Source: Rhodothermus profundi | Lineage (GTDB): Bacteria; Bacteroidota; Rhodothermia; Rhodothermales; Rhodothermaceae | Reading direction: 5' to 3' | Assembly: GCF_900142415.1 (NCBI RefSeq) | Contig: NZ_FRAU01000001.1 | Coordinates: forward strand, 248,001 to 312,000 | DNA: 64,000 nucleotides | Part shown: in pieces, positions 1 to 8,964 of the stretch | Layout: every line of letters starts with the position of its first letter | How positions within the stretch are numbered: position 1 is the stretch's first letter | Notes under the pieces: model-generated | What the model was told of the DNA's origin: nothing | Seen by the model: only the letters and a program-made list of their open reading frames with translations | The model's database searches: none | Position numbers and translations under genes: made by a program

Positions 1-942
1 CAACCCCACACTTAAATAGTCATAAATCTTGTTTGGCATTGTATGATTTGTAAGTTCACATACGCGATGAAATATGATACCAATATCCCCTTCACTCATA
101 GCACGATAACGCATTGTTGGAGAAACAAAGCCTCTAAACTCTACAACTGATGCTACTCCTAGCTCATGAGCTCGTTTTTCAAGAGTAGGACGCAACGGGC
201 CGTCCCCAAAAATAACCAATCGTGTAGCTGGTAAATGGCGGTGCACTATAGCAAAGGCATCGATCGCAAGGTCAAGACCACGAATTTCATTAATAAGCCC
301 AAAAGAGACAATCCGCACAGGATCACTAGCGAGACCATAAGGCCGATGCTGACAGTAATCAGTTTGAGATATCTCTGAAAGAAGCGGATAATTTTCAATC
401 ACATTTAATTCCTTAGCATAAGGTCGCAGTCGATGAGCATTCTCTTCACATACTACCCAAACCTGATCGGCAGCCTGAATTGTAAAACGTTCAAGCCAGG
501 CAATTAGTAATGGATTGCGGTACGTCACATCAGCCAGGATGCCTTTTGATACAATCTGCATCAATCCTGGATAATGCTCTGCAATGTCCAATATAGCAGG
601 TATACCTAAATGATGCGCAGCAGTAATAGCCGGTAGGCTAAGCCGTAAATCTCGAGTAATCACAAGATCCAATTTCTCAGCCTGGAAAACCTGCTCTAGC
701 CAATGCGTCCAACTTGGGTTAAACGGAATAGATATGTGCTTGATCTTCGAAAATGGCCTGGCCGCAGATATTCTTCTCAGAATACGACCATAATCAAACA
801 GGTCATGTTCCTTATCATCAGAATGTCCAGGACAAAATACAATACATTCATGCCCCATTCTATCTAAACTATAAGCTAGCTTTGTCAAACGAATTTCTCG
901 GGGCGTAGGATACCGATGGGCAGTTACTAAGCCAATACGCAT
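1..942 (-). CDS. glycosyltransferase family 4 (partial, C-terminus off the left edge)
   Basis: The reading frame stays open from an ATG at 942 to base 1, giving 314 codons; the C-terminus lies outside the window. The N-terminus (MRIGLVTAHRYPTPREIR) and the later segments IVSFGLINEIRGLDLAIDAF and LVIFGDGPLRPTLEK are typical of GT-B fold, group 1 glycosyltransferases, which move a sugar from a nucleotide-sugar donor to a lipid-linked glycan at the inner face of the membrane. It is the last visible gene of the minus-strand polysaccharide cluster and follows the wecB-like gene after 45 bp. The sequence is AT-rich like the rest of that cluster. The sugar and acceptor cannot be told from sequence. 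Confidence 0.85.
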   Translation of the reverse strand, partial: MRIGLVTAHRYPTPREIRLTKLAYSLDRMGHECIVFCPGHSDDKEHDLFDYGRILRRISAARPFSKIKHISIPFNPSWTHWLEQVFQAEKLDLVITRDLRLSLPAITAAHHLGIPAILDIAEHYPGLMQIVSKGILADVTYRNPLLIAWLERFTIQAADQVWVVCEENAHRLRPYAKELNVIENYPLLSEISQTDYCQHRPYGLASDPVRIVSFGLINEIRGLDLAIDAFAIVHRHLPATRLVIFGDGPLRPTLEKRAHELGVASVVEFRGFVSPTMRYRAMSEGDIGIIFHRVCELTNHTMPNKIYDYLSVGL

Positions 943-987
943 GGGATTCTACTGTTTTCCCCAATCACAAAATGCACAAATACAATT

Positions 988-2136
988 TTATTTATCGTTT
1001 ACAGATGATAAAATACCAACGATTCTCTGTGCTGCGTATCCATCTCCATAACACAATACAGATCTGCTCATTTGAGCATAGAATGCTTTATCATCAAGCA
1101 ATCTAGTTGTTTCAGTTACAATACGCCTAACGTCTGTCCCGACAAGCTTTACAACTCCTTCTTTAACAGCCTCCTCTCGCTCCGTCACTTGTCGCATAAC
1201 TAATACAGGTTTACCAAGCACTGGCGCCTCTTCTTGCACTCCTCCCGAGTCAGTCAATATAAGATAGGAGCGTAACATGAGTCCTACAAACCATCGATAG
1301 TCTACCGGATCAATAAGAGAAATATTGGGATAATTCCCAAGCATCTGATACACGGGACCTCGAACGTTAGGATTTAGATGTACAGGATATACAATCTCAA
1401 CATCTTTCCGCTCTGCAATTTGACTTATTGCTTTACAAATATTTGCAAATCCTTCTCCAAAATTCTCTCGTCTATGCCCTGTCACCAAAATTAATTTACG
1501 CCCCTCTTCTCGACAGCGTTTCAAAGCAGGAATAGCTGCTTCCATCTGTCGTGCTAATACACTATCCTTTTTAATACGCTCTGCCATCCATAAAAGAGCA
1601 TCTACAACAGTGTTACCTGTTACAAAAATCCGATCGTCTGTTACTCCTTCTGATAAAAGATTGATACGAGCGGCTTGTGTTGGAGCAAAATGATAATCAG
1701 CAACTACACTTACAATCCGGCGATTTGCTTCCTCAGGAAAGGGAGCATGCAGATTTCTCGTGCGTAAGCCAGCCTCAATATGACCAACAGGGATTTTTCT
1801 ATAAAATGCAGCAATAGCAGCGGCCATAGTTGATGTAGTGTCACCCTGCACAAGGACGTAATCAGGATTTACACTTCCCATTGCATCATCTATACGCGTT
1901 AATATTCTGGCCGTCAAATCTGATAATCTCTGATTGGGAAGCATCACTTGGAGGTCAATATCAGGTACAATGTCAAACATCTCTAAAGTGCTATACAGCA
2001 TTTCCCGATGCTGACCAGTAGAACAGACAACAGGCTTAAAACAGCCGCTTTCTTGAAGCGCCTGTATAACGGGTGCCATCTTAATAGCTTCAGGTCGTGT
2101 TCCGACAACACAAAACACAGTGTACACTGCTTTCAT
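988..2136 (-). CDS. wecB: UDP-N-acetylglucosamine 2-epimerase, non-hydrolysing
   Basis: This 382-residue protein would convert UDP-GlcNAc to UDP-ManNAc, a precursor for surface glycans. Family motifs are all visible: GTRPEAIKMAP near the N-terminus, STGQHREML, VQGDTTST, GHIEAGLRT, PFPEEANRR, TGHRRENFG and LTDSGGVQEEA. I chose the ATG at 2136 because it forms an ATGA overlap with the stop of the upstream polymerase gene and places the conserved GTRPE motif close to the start; a longer frame begins at 2208 but adds a non-conserved leader. It sits in the polysaccharide cluster, so the product is probably used for capsule or exopolysaccharide. The length is normal for the family. Confidence 0.95.
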   Translation of the reverse strand: MKAVYTVFCVVGTRPEAIKMAPVIQALQESGCFKPVVCSTGQHREMLYSTLEMFDIVPDIDLQVMLPNQRLSDLTARILTRIDDAMGSVNPDYVLVQGDTTSTMAAAIAAFYRKIPVGHIEAGLRTRNLHAPFPEEANRRIVSVVADYHFAPTQAARINLLSEGVTDDRIFVTGNTVVDALLWMAERIKKDSVLARQMEAAIPALKRCREEGRKLILVTGHRRENFGEGFANICKAISQIAERKDVEIVYPVHLNPNVRGPVYQMLGNYPNISLIDPVDYRWFVGLMLRSYLILTDSGGVQEEAPVLGKPVLVMRQVTEREEAVKEGVVKLVGTDVRRIVTETTRLLDDKAFYAQMSRSVLCYGDGYAAQRIVGILSSVNDK

Positions 2137-3461
2137 TTTCTTCTTATCGCATTCTTGGTTGTTTGAAATACACTCGAGTAAACAAGCAACACAAAGAAAA
2201 CCGACCACAATTTCAGACCATTAAGCGCTCCTTCAGTAAGCGCGAAAGCAAGTAATAACATCCAAAATAAGAAGCCTCTTTTTCTGGAACTGACTTGCTG
2301 TAGTTTTATCAGACTCCACAGCGCTACTGCTCCTCCCAACAATCCAAATGTTATGATGAATTGAGCGATTGAATTCATTATAAGATACTCAAGCCGCCCA
2401 GCAGCGGCCATTTGTCTGATTAATGCAATTCCGGAGTAACTCTCTAAAATGACATCTTCTGCAAAAGCCTCTGCCCCTCCAACCCCAATTCCCGTAACAG
2501 GATTAAAAACAAGAAGTTTGGGAATTATAGCAAATGAAATTATAAGGCGGACAGCTGTACTTTGATCTTCACCCGACACAATCTGAGCTAAGCGTGTCCC
2601 AATCACATCCCAGAATAGTATAATATACACTACCACTACAGTAATAGCTGCGACTATTCCCAGAAGCAATTTAAAATTTATTTTCAAAATTCCTTTTCCT
2701 CTTTTGAAAGAGGAAACCAGATAAAGGGCTGCTGCTATAGGCAATAGCAACAAAGTTGGACTACGCATGACAAAAACCGCTATAGCCGTAGCAAGCATAA
2801 AAAGTAGAAAACGTCCTTTCTGATTGGTTGCGAATAGCCAGCATATAAGCATTACAGCAAAATGCTTGCCTAAATAAGAAGGCTCTGAAGAGAAAAATTT
2901 CGGTCTAATAGCTCCATGATAAAGTAAATCTCGTTCATCATTAGCATAAGGTAAACGGAAGTTAATAAAGCGATAGGCATCACTAGCTGTTTTGACGGGT
3001 TCAAACACTACTTCTAATGTTGCCCCAACTAGCAAAATCAGCGCTGCTCCTCCAGCCCAACGAGCAAGTGTTTTTCTTGGCCAACGCTTCAGTTCTATAT
3101 ACAGAGCAAAAGCAATAAGCACTGAAGCTACCAGATAACTTAAGCTACGTATTCTTGCTAAAAGATACTCTGGTCGAGGTGCTAAAATGGTAGAGATTAA
3201 TGCCATCAAAAGAAAAACACTGATCCATTTTATCTCTTTCTTAGGAATTGACTCCGCATGAAGTAACAACAAAAACCCACCTGCAAACATTGAAAGTAAA
3301 AATGGGATAGGTTGCCACATCTCAAATGGATTAGCGTGTAATCCAATCAGAAAGAAAGCCACCAGCGTACGACCTAATATCGACGGATTAGCCCTCTTGG
3401 ACAATCTGGTAATCTTACTTTGCGATTCGATTATTATTTCGTGGCTGACAGCTCCTGTCAT
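2133..3461 (-). CDS. O-antigen polymerase/ligase-like membrane protein
   Basis: This is a 442-residue, strongly hydrophobic protein with many membrane segments and a longer central extracytoplasmic loop that includes FSSEPSYLGKHFAV. That layout matches the Wzy polymerase / WaaL ligase group, which join lipid-linked repeat units or attach them to an acceptor at the periplasmic face. The ATG at 3461 overlaps the flippase stop as ATGA, and the protein's own stop overlaps the wecB start the same way, so translation is probably coupled. Given the neighbouring flippase and chain-length protein, a Wzy role is more likely than a ligase role, but the two families cannot be separated by eye. Confidence 0.8.
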   Translation of the reverse strand: MTGAVSHEIIIESQSKITRLSKRANPSILGRTLVAFFLIGLHANPFEMWQPIPFLLSMFAGGFLLLLHAESIPKKEIKWISVFLLMALISTILAPRPEYLLARIRSLSYLVASVLIAFALYIELKRWPRKTLARWAGGAALILLVGATLEVVFEPVKTASDAYRFINFRLPYANDERDLLYHGAIRPKFFSSEPSYLGKHFAVMLICWLFATNQKGRFLLFMLATAIAVFVMRSPTLLLLPIAAALYLVSSFKRGKGILKINFKLLLGIVAAITVVVVYIILFWDVIGTRLAQIVSGEDQSTAVRLIISFAIIPKLLVFNPVTGIGVGGAEAFAEDVILESYSGIALIRQMAAAGRLEYLIMNSIAQFIITFGLLGGAVALWSLIKLQQVSSRKRGFLFWMLLLAFALTEGALNGLKLWSVFFVLLVYSSVFQTTKNAIRRK

Positions 3462-4834
3462 AGCCTCGCCCCTGAAGTTTTTATAATGCGCCGCTGGAGC
3501 GCTGTCAAGCCTATCCATGGTAAAATGAATGTCTCTGCAACAAAGTACGCACCACCTAAAGCGACTATTGCTCCGTTAGCGCCCATCTGGGGAATCATGA
3601 AGATGCCTGTAGTTACGATAATAACGAAACGAATAAGATGGGTGACAGCAACTACTTTCTCTTTTTGAAGACCCATCAGAATAATTCCCCAACAATATGC
3701 CCAGATTGCCTGGAAGAGTGCCAATGCAAAGAACCATGCCTCCTTTGAAGATATCTCAAAATATTCTCCAACCCACAAATGCAAAATCTGCGAAACACCC
3801 ACCCCAATACTCATTGCTATAACTAATCCGACACTCACCTCAAGCATTAATAGCCTTTTAATAGATATCTTTAACCATTGCCAATCATTCTCTCGAAAAG
3901 CATCAAGAAAAGCAGGCCAAACAGGAAGATTTATAATTGCCAGCAAACTTGTAATCATCACCCACAAACGCATTAAAAGTCCAAAACGAGCCGCTTCACT
4001 AGGCTCGGCTAAAGCACCCACTAGAAAAACCAGAAATCCTGTTGTTCCAAATGCCACAAAGTTTATGATACTATACGATAATCCAGTTTTTAGAATAAGC
4101 TTTAATTTTATGTAATTTTTCTTGCATATATTTTTAAACCGAGGATATACTTGCTTCATGACATCATATGCATTGAGCACATCGCCCACAAGTAACCCTC
4201 CAACCATGGCAGCAACAAAACCTGATAATCCAGCCTTCGCGAATGCGGCAATGGCCAGCAATCCTATAACACACAGCTTACCTACAATTTGAAATAAGTT
4301 GACCTTGTAGCTTTTAAGACGTCCAACCTGAACCCCTTGAAATGTCGCTGTTATAGTCTTAACCATCATCAGACCAAGCAGAATAACTGATGCTTCCAGA
4401 ACCTCTGACCAGGGTAGCGCCGATAATGTCGCCTTACTTTGAAGCCATCCAAGAATAATCCCACCACACACTAAAGCCAAAAAAGTCCCAAAGATTAAAG
4501 AAAAAGTCAGCGCTGCCCCCAGGTAATCCCCCAACTTCTCTGCATCATTGGCTTCACCCCCTGCCACAAAACGCGTCAGCGCATCACTCATGCCAAAGTT
4601 GCCAAGAGTCACCCACTGGGCAAGTCCCATTAGCATCAGAAAGACGCCAAAACGATCCACCCCTAGCGCATGAAGTGCTATTGGCATAGCAAAGATCTGA
4701 ACAAGAATTCCTACCCCTCGGGAAAGAAGACCAGTCAAGGCTCCTATACCAATCCCCCGGCCTAATACCTGTCCAAATCCTCTCTCCCAGGCCCGTCGCA
4801 AATTACCGCTCGTCCACTTACCAAGCTCTTTCAT
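3458..4834 (-). CDS. polysaccharide flippase (Wzx/MATE-like)
   Basis: This is a 458-residue polytopic membrane protein, mostly hydrophobic segments separated by short charged loops. The N-terminal part (GIGIGALTGLLSRGVGILVQ, then MPIALHALGVDRFGVFLMLMG) is typical of the polysaccharide biosynthesis branch of the MOP superfamily. Such proteins flip undecaprenyl-linked repeat units across the inner membrane. The ATG at 4834 overlaps the stop of the upstream FkbM gene as ATGA, and the C-terminal stop overlaps the polymerase start. A further in-frame start at 4852 would lie inside the upstream gene and is less likely. Together with the polymerase and Wzz it forms the core of a Wzx/Wzy route. Confidence 0.88.
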   Translation of the reverse strand: MKELGKWTSGNLRRAWERGFGQVLGRGIGIGALTGLLSRGVGILVQIFAMPIALHALGVDRFGVFLMLMGLAQWVTLGNFGMSDALTRFVAGGEANDAEKLGDYLGAALTFSLIFGTFLALVCGGIILGWLQSKATLSALPWSEVLEASVILLGLMMVKTITATFQGVQVGRLKSYKVNLFQIVGKLCVIGLLAIAAFAKAGLSGFVAAMVGGLLVGDVLNAYDVMKQVYPRFKNICKKNYIKLKLILKTGLSYSIINFVAFGTTGFLVFLVGALAEPSEAARFGLLMRLWVMITSLLAIINLPVWPAFLDAFRENDWQWLKISIKRLLMLEVSVGLVIAMSIGVGVSQILHLWVGEYFEISSKEAWFFALALFQAIWAYCWGIILMGLQKEKVVAVTHLIRFVIIVTTGIFMIPQMGANGAIVALGGAYFVAETFILPWIGLTALQRRIIKTSGARL

Positions 4835-5649
4835 CTTTTTAACCGATACCATGCATCAAAAAGTGAAAACTCCCGAAAGCAACGTTCATAACCATGAGCG
4901 CTCATAATTTTATCTATGGCTGTTTCTCGATCAATATCATTATTATGCTCAATAGACCATAGATAAACTTTATATTTATCGAAATCAAAATTCTTCAAAA
5001 TTTCCAGTTCACTTCCCTCTACATCTATGCTGATATAATCAATCTCTTCTGGAGCTTCACATTTATGCAATAAATCATTTAGTGAGATAGTCTCAACTTC
5101 TATTTGATCATACGAATCAAAATGATCAGAATGAATACTTTTATCAAAGTTATGGCAAATTGTTGCATATTCTGCACTGGTTTTTGGAACATACAGAGTT
5201 ACTTTCATTCCTGTATGACCGGCAACACAAGCAGTTGAAATAATAGCTGATCTATTTTTTCGAAGTGCTTTATGCCAATACGGAGCCGGCTCTGCCAGAA
5301 TACCACGCCATCCATACTCTTTTTCCAAAAGCCAGGTATTGCTCAGATACAATCCATCAGCCGCACCAAATTCAACAAAAAAGCCTCCCCGCTTATCATT
5401 CAGCTCATAAAGCACCCATAAATCCTGAAAGAGTTGTGCTCTACTACGATGAGCATCCAATACAATTTTTGCCAAAAAACGATACTCTGGTAATTCAAAA
5501 GGATGCCCACTTTTTTTCTTTCGAAAAGCACGAAGCAACATGCGATGGCATACCTTAATAGTAAGGGGACGATTTAATCCTGCCCCAGCAAGCTCTGTTA
5601 CCAAATGCACTAGTGCTTTCCGAATATGCGCCAGTATATTTCCTCTCAT
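4831..5649 (-). CDS. FkbM-family methyltransferase
   Basis: The protein has 272 residues. The segments FVEFGAADGLYLSNTWLLEK (SAM-binding motif I region), WRGILAEPAPYWHKAL and YISIDVEGSELEILKNFDF are characteristic of FkbM-type SAM-dependent methyltransferases, which O-methylate sugars or other small groups. In a polysaccharide locus it probably methylates a sugar of the repeat unit, possibly the terminal one; this is inference. Its ATG overlaps the stop of the upstream glycosyltransferase as ATGA, and its stop overlaps the flippase start. The gene is very AT-rich: bases 5101–5160 contain 15 G or C in 60. Confidence 0.88.
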   Translation of the reverse strand: MRGNILAHIRKALVHLVTELAGAGLNRPLTIKVCHRMLLRAFRKKKSGHPFELPEYRFLAKIVLDAHRSRAQLFQDLWVLYELNDKRGGFFVEFGAADGLYLSNTWLLEKEYGWRGILAEPAPYWHKALRKNRSAIISTACVAGHTGMKVTLYVPKTSAEYATICHNFDKSIHSDHFDSYDQIEVETISLNDLLHKCEAPEEIDYISIDVEGSELEILKNFDFDKYKVYLWSIEHNNDIDRETAIDKIMSAHGYERCFREFSLFDAWYRLKR

Positions 5650-6830
5650 GTATTATTCTCCTGGATCAGATTTAATATCTTCTGAGCGAACTTTTCCTCT
5701 CCATGACGCTGGAGATAACCCTCAAAATCAGCAGTACGTCGAATTTTATCTATACCTCCTTCACACAGACGTATAATTGCCGCGGCAATAGCTGCCGGGT
5801 CATGCGTATCTACCGCTTCCCCCAGTCGGTATCTCTGTAGCTCCCTGCCTATCATCATTGCATTTTGAGAGAGAATAGGCTTATGATAAGCTGCTGCTGT
5901 TACCAAGACTCCACTGGAACCTATATGATTTAAGTAAGGAGCAAGTATAACATCTGCTTTCTTGATCTCTTCATCAAGTTCACACTGAGATAAATATCGT
6001 GCCTCCACTGTAATGTTAATTCCTTCTGCTAGAAGCTCTTTTTTACGATTTTGGATAAATGGCACCATGGGCCCTTCCCCACAAAACCGAAACTCGCTTT
6101 TCTCTTTAACAGAAGAAGGAAGAAGTTTTAAAGCATCAAGTAATGGCTCAATTCCCTTACGCCGCTGCATAGAACCATAAAACAAAAATCGAATTTTTCC
6201 CTGTTCCCTCTCTGAATTTGAATCAAAATGCACATCGGGTAAATCATATGGCTCTGGCAAAAATTCCACTTTATATCCATTTACAATATTATTTCTCGCA
6301 AACTCCGCAAAATATGGATCTAAAGTAAACAATTTAACAAAATCTCTTCGCTTCAAAGTTCGGTATACTGTTACAGATTTTATAAATTCACGAGCAGAAG
6401 AGACAAACCCATTACGCATCTCCTGATAATGCATAGATGCCCGAAATATCAAGCCAGAAATTGTGAAGCCAGAATAGCGTACAGGATCAAACGCAGAACC
6501 CAATAGCACATCATCCATAACTGCAAAGAACAGCACATCTGCATTTTGTTGATATGCTATCCTACAACCAAGCCGCCAGCCAAGAAGATGTTTAACCCAT
6601 CTATTTTTTACATACCTTATCTTCTTAAACTCATCCTCGTTGTTAATCTGAAAAAAATGTAACTTTGTTTTATCTTCATCTACTAAGAACTTAAAAGCCC
6701 GCTCTTGCAATTCAGTTGGTACAGCAAACAGAACCTTATCACAAAGCTGAAATTTAAGCGCATAACGCGCAACCACGGCCATATGATGCGGATGATGTCC
6801 CTCCCACTCTGTATCAAAATATATTATCAT
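5646..6830 (-). CDS. glycosyltransferase family 4
   Basis: This is a 394-residue GT-B type enzyme. The N-terminus (MIIYFDTEWEGHHPHHM) has the histidine-rich start seen in some group 1 glycosyltransferases. The C-terminal half holds IRFLFYGSMQRRKGIEPLLD, FRFCGEGPMVPFI and a donor-binding region VILAPYLNHIGSSGVLVTAA. The substrate is unknown. It is the first gene of the AT-rich, translationally coupled block; its stop overlaps the FkbM start as ATGA. An 84-bp gap with no clear terminator separates it from the Wzz-like gene upstream, so transcription may run through. Confidence 0.88.
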   Translation of the reverse strand: MIIYFDTEWEGHHPHHMAVVARYALKFQLCDKVLFAVPTELQERAFKFLVDEDKTKLHFFQINNEDEFKKIRYVKNRWVKHLLGWRLGCRIAYQQNADVLFFAVMDDVLLGSAFDPVRYSGFTISGLIFRASMHYQEMRNGFVSSAREFIKSVTVYRTLKRRDFVKLFTLDPYFAEFARNNIVNGYKVEFLPEPYDLPDVHFDSNSEREQGKIRFLFYGSMQRRKGIEPLLDALKLLPSSVKEKSEFRFCGEGPMVPFIQNRKKELLAEGINITVEARYLSQCELDEEIKKADVILAPYLNHIGSSGVLVTAAAYHKPILSQNAMMIGRELQRYRLGEAVDTHDPAAIAAAIIRLCEGGIDKIRRTADFEGYLQRHGEEKFAQKILNLIQENNT

Positions 6831-6914
6831 GACCTAACTAACTCATTACCATGTAATGCAGATCAAGAAAACATCGGAGCTTTCCACAAAACTTATATAT
6901 TTATTTAAATATCA

Positions 6915-8165
6915 TTAATGCTGGGAAAGAATTGCTGACGACCTCTCCTCGTTACTCTTCCGTCCATTCACCAGTGCCCTTACTTCACGCCACCAGGTGC
7001 TCGGACGAAAGAGAGCTCGCACCTCCTCAATCTTCTGGCGTTCCTCCTCATTAGCTGGCGCCTGGGAAAGCCAGTGATTCACAAAGGCGAGCCCTACTCC
7101 CACAAATACCCCCACAAACAAAAACAGCAACACTATCAACTTACGGCTTGTACCTGTAGCTTCATCAGGAGGAACCGGCGGCTGCACCACGCTCAGCACC
7201 GGCGCCTCCTTCTGCACCTGAATCTCAGCCTGCGTCTTCTGCAACTGAAGCTCCCGGTACAACTGCTCCTTGAAGCTTACCTGCCGCTGCAATCGCTCCA
7301 TCTCAGCCCGCAGCCGAGCCGTCTGCGGATTACGGTTGGCATCCAGAAAGCGCGCCAGCTCCTGCTCGGCCTGACGCAGCTCGGCCTCCACCTGCGCAAA
7401 CTTCTGTTCAAGAAATTCTAGGTCCTGCCGCGCCTTCTCAGTCTTGATCCGATTTATCGCTGTTTGGAGATGATCTATCGCACGCCGCACAATAGCTGCC
7501 GATAAATACGGATCCTTCGTCTCCGCTCGAACTGTGATTACCCCTGGCCCTTCTTTTAACAATCCCCCCCCTACTTTCTCCGAAGCGCTAAGCACCTCAC
7601 GTAACTCCTTGATCGCCGCGTACTCTTCCTCCGTAGGCAGAATTAACTCACCCGAGTAGAGATCCTGCACAGGCTCCCCCTTACCTCCTCGCAACCAGCG
7701 CAGCGGATTCAACCGGGCTAGCCAGCTCTCCCGGCCATAGTACTCCACCAGCGTCATGGCCCGTCCCTCCTCGGCAATGTAAAAGGTATCGCGGGCCAGC
7801 GCCAGCAAAAAGTCCGGGCTCTGGACAATGTCAGGATATACGCTGGGACTGATAACTTCGTCTTCGCCCAGGTTTAACCCGAAAGACCGCAACGCCGACA
7901 ACGCCCCTCCAGCTGCACCTGAACTACTGGGCGCCAGCTTGGCCTCGGCCACGTACGTCTTAGGAGAAAGAAGGGCAACTACTACCCCTACCACCATGGC
8001 GATGAGCACACTGAGCATGATCACCCGACGCTGGCGGGCAATGACCACACCCAGATCCAACAACGAAATTTCATCCTCTTCGGGCTGGCCATAGTAAGGC
8101 CCTCCGCCAGGCGGCACCGAAGGCGTACCGGAAGTGGGATGTTCCGGAGTATCGGGCGTGCTCAT
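6915..8165 (-). CDS. Wzz-like polysaccharide chain-length determinant
   Basis: This 416-residue protein begins with a proline/glycine-rich cytoplasmic leader, then a first membrane segment (about residues 50–68, MLSVLIAMVVGVVVALL), a periplasmic domain with a long glutamate/glutamine-rich coiled coil (about residues 240–315), and a second membrane segment (about 345–370, LIVLLFLFVGVFVGVGLAFV). This is the layout of PCP/Wzz proteins, which set glycan chain length with the Wzy polymerase. There is no C-terminal tyrosine kinase domain. The base composition is GC-rich, unlike the genes just downstream, so the composition boundary lies between 6831 and about 6950. It probably heads the operon. Confidence 0.9.
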   Translation of the reverse strand: MSTPDTPEHPTSGTPSVPPGGGPYYGQPEEDEISLLDLGVVIARQRRVIMLSVLIAMVVGVVVALLSPKTYVAEAKLAPSSSGAAGGALSALRSFGLNLGEDEVISPSVYPDIVQSPDFLLALARDTFYIAEEGRAMTLVEYYGRESWLARLNPLRWLRGGKGEPVQDLYSGELILPTEEEYAAIKELREVLSASEKVGGGLLKEGPGVITVRAETKDPYLSAAIVRRAIDHLQTAINRIKTEKARQDLEFLEQKFAQVEAELRQAEQELARFLDANRNPQTARLRAEMERLQRQVSFKEQLYRELQLQKTQAEIQVQKEAPVLSVVQPPVPPDEATGTSRKLIVLLFLFVGVFVGVGLAFVNHWLSQAPANEEERQKIEEVRALFRPSTWWREVRALVNGRKSNEERSSAILSQH

Positions 8166-8233
8166 CGTGGGTGGGAACGCGCTCGCATTTCAGCCAGGGC
8201 CCCGCTACAAAGATCGGACCTGACAGGGCAAAA

Positions 8234-8239
8234 ATTATA
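8234..8239 (-). promoter_or_regulatory. candidate -10 element upstream of the Wzz-like gene
   Basis: Read on the minus strand, a TATAAT hexamer followed by TTTTTG lies about 70 bp before the Wzz-like start codon. I see no matching -35 or Bacteroidota -33 element at a good distance, so this is only a plausible promoter for the polysaccharide operon. Confidence 0.3.
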
Positions 8240-8561
8240 ACATTGCCTCCAAGAAGGAAAGCCCCGTTCTCCTTTTCACCGGATCCCCATGGTCGCTCGG
8301 CAAATGCTGCCGCAAGCAGTGCGTTTTTTCCGCTCAAAGGTGTCTTTTGCGCCTGCACTACCAAGCATCAGATATCACGAACAAAAAAGCCCGTCTTCTC
8401 TCAAGCAGATCTACCCTGTTGTTTCCCACTCATTAGTTTCCCTTAACTGAGTATACTAGCTAGCCCGCCTATCTTTTGCAGAGGAATTCATTGAAGCAGG
8501 AAGCCAATCGGCCTGCGCTGCGTTACACGAGAGGTTAATCCATATCCTCCACTTAATAGAA
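8240..8561. other. intergenic stretch with no recognisable gene
   Basis: These 320 bp lie between the candidate polysaccharide promoter and tRNA-Arg. Open frames here are short, overlap each other and have no recognisable motif. On the minus strand, a weak hairpin followed by six T lies near 8388–8410, which may be a leader feature or a poor terminator. Nothing else stands out. Confidence 0.4.
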
Positions 8562-8635
8562 GCCCACGTAGCTCAGTTGGATAGAGCAGCGGCTTCCTAA
8601 GCCGTTGGTCGCAGGTTCGAGTCCTGCCGTGGGCA
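8562..8635 (+). tRNA. tRNA-Arg (anticodon CCU)
   Basis: The 74 bases fold as a standard cloverleaf: acceptor GCCCACG with CGTGGGC, D-stem GCTC/GAGC, anticodon stem GCGGC/GCCGT, T-stem GCAGG/CCTGC and T-loop TTCGAGT. The anticodon loop is TTCCTAA, giving anticodon CCT, which reads AGG (Arg). The discriminator base is A. The 3' CCA is not encoded (ACAAGG follows), so it must be added by a nucleotidyltransferase. Confidence 0.97.
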
Positions 8636-8734
8636 CAAGGCGCTTCGCGCTCGTTTAGCGCCCAGCCCCTCTCCCCATTGCTGCATCTACACATGCCCCG
8701 TCCACAGGAATCCAGGGCGCATGAGTCCACTCCT

Positions 8735-8771
8735 AAAAAAACCGGCGCAGCCCCTTCCGGAGCCGCGCCGG
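8735..8771 (-). terminator. rho-independent terminator (minus strand)
   Basis: On the minus strand a strong GC-rich hairpin (arms CCGGCGC and GCGCCGG, extended inside by further pairing) is followed by a run of seven T. It is the second minus-strand terminator in a row; the first is at 8920–8964. No protein gene ends between them, which suggests it ends a separate short transcript. Confidence 0.75.
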
Positions 8772-8900
8772 CTGCCCCACCATGTGTGTCGAGACTTGCG
8801 GGGACGTGCCGCAGACGCAAGTCTCGCCGGACGTGCTTCTGCCTCTATAGACACCAAATGCTTTCTGGTGTAACCACCTGTGGAAAAATTTTTCTGTCCG
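8772..8900 (-). ncRNA. candidate orphan small structured RNA
   Basis: This segment lies between two minus-strand terminators and contains no convincing protein gene. It holds three separate stems: GAGACTTGCG (8791–8800) with CGCAAGTCTC (8816–8825), ten perfect pairs around a 15-base loop; ACACCA (8851–8856) with TGGTGT (8866–8871); and CCAC (8874–8877) with GTGG (8880–8883). It then runs into the terminator at 8735–8771. This layout suits an independent small RNA of roughly 150–165 nt on the minus strand. I do not recognise it as SRP RNA, 6S, tmRNA or a known riboswitch. The 5' end is not defined by a clear promoter. Confidence 0.35.
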
Positions 8901-8919
8901 GCGCTGCGCCCGTCATCAT

Positions 8920-8964
8920 AAAAAAACCTGTCCGCTCTTGCCCGGACCGGGAAGAACGGACAGG
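8920..8964 (-). terminator. rho-independent terminator after pepA
   Basis: On the minus strand the arms CCTGTCCG and CGGACAGG (8957–8964 and 8927–8934) close a hairpin containing an inner CCCGG/CCGGG stem, followed by seven T. It lies about 30 bp past the pepA stop and probably ends the nrnA–pepA transcript. Confidence 0.85.

Noticed and set aside
6831-8635. Genomic-island insertion at tRNA-Arg
   Set aside because: The AT-rich block ends about 1.6 kb from the tRNA, no integrase is present and I saw no second copy of the tRNA 3' end.
8735-8900. SRP RNA, 6S RNA or tmRNA in the orphan RNA interval
   Set aside because: The conserved SRP tetraloop core, the tRNA-like ends of tmRNA and the long central-bubble hairpin of 6S RNA were not found.
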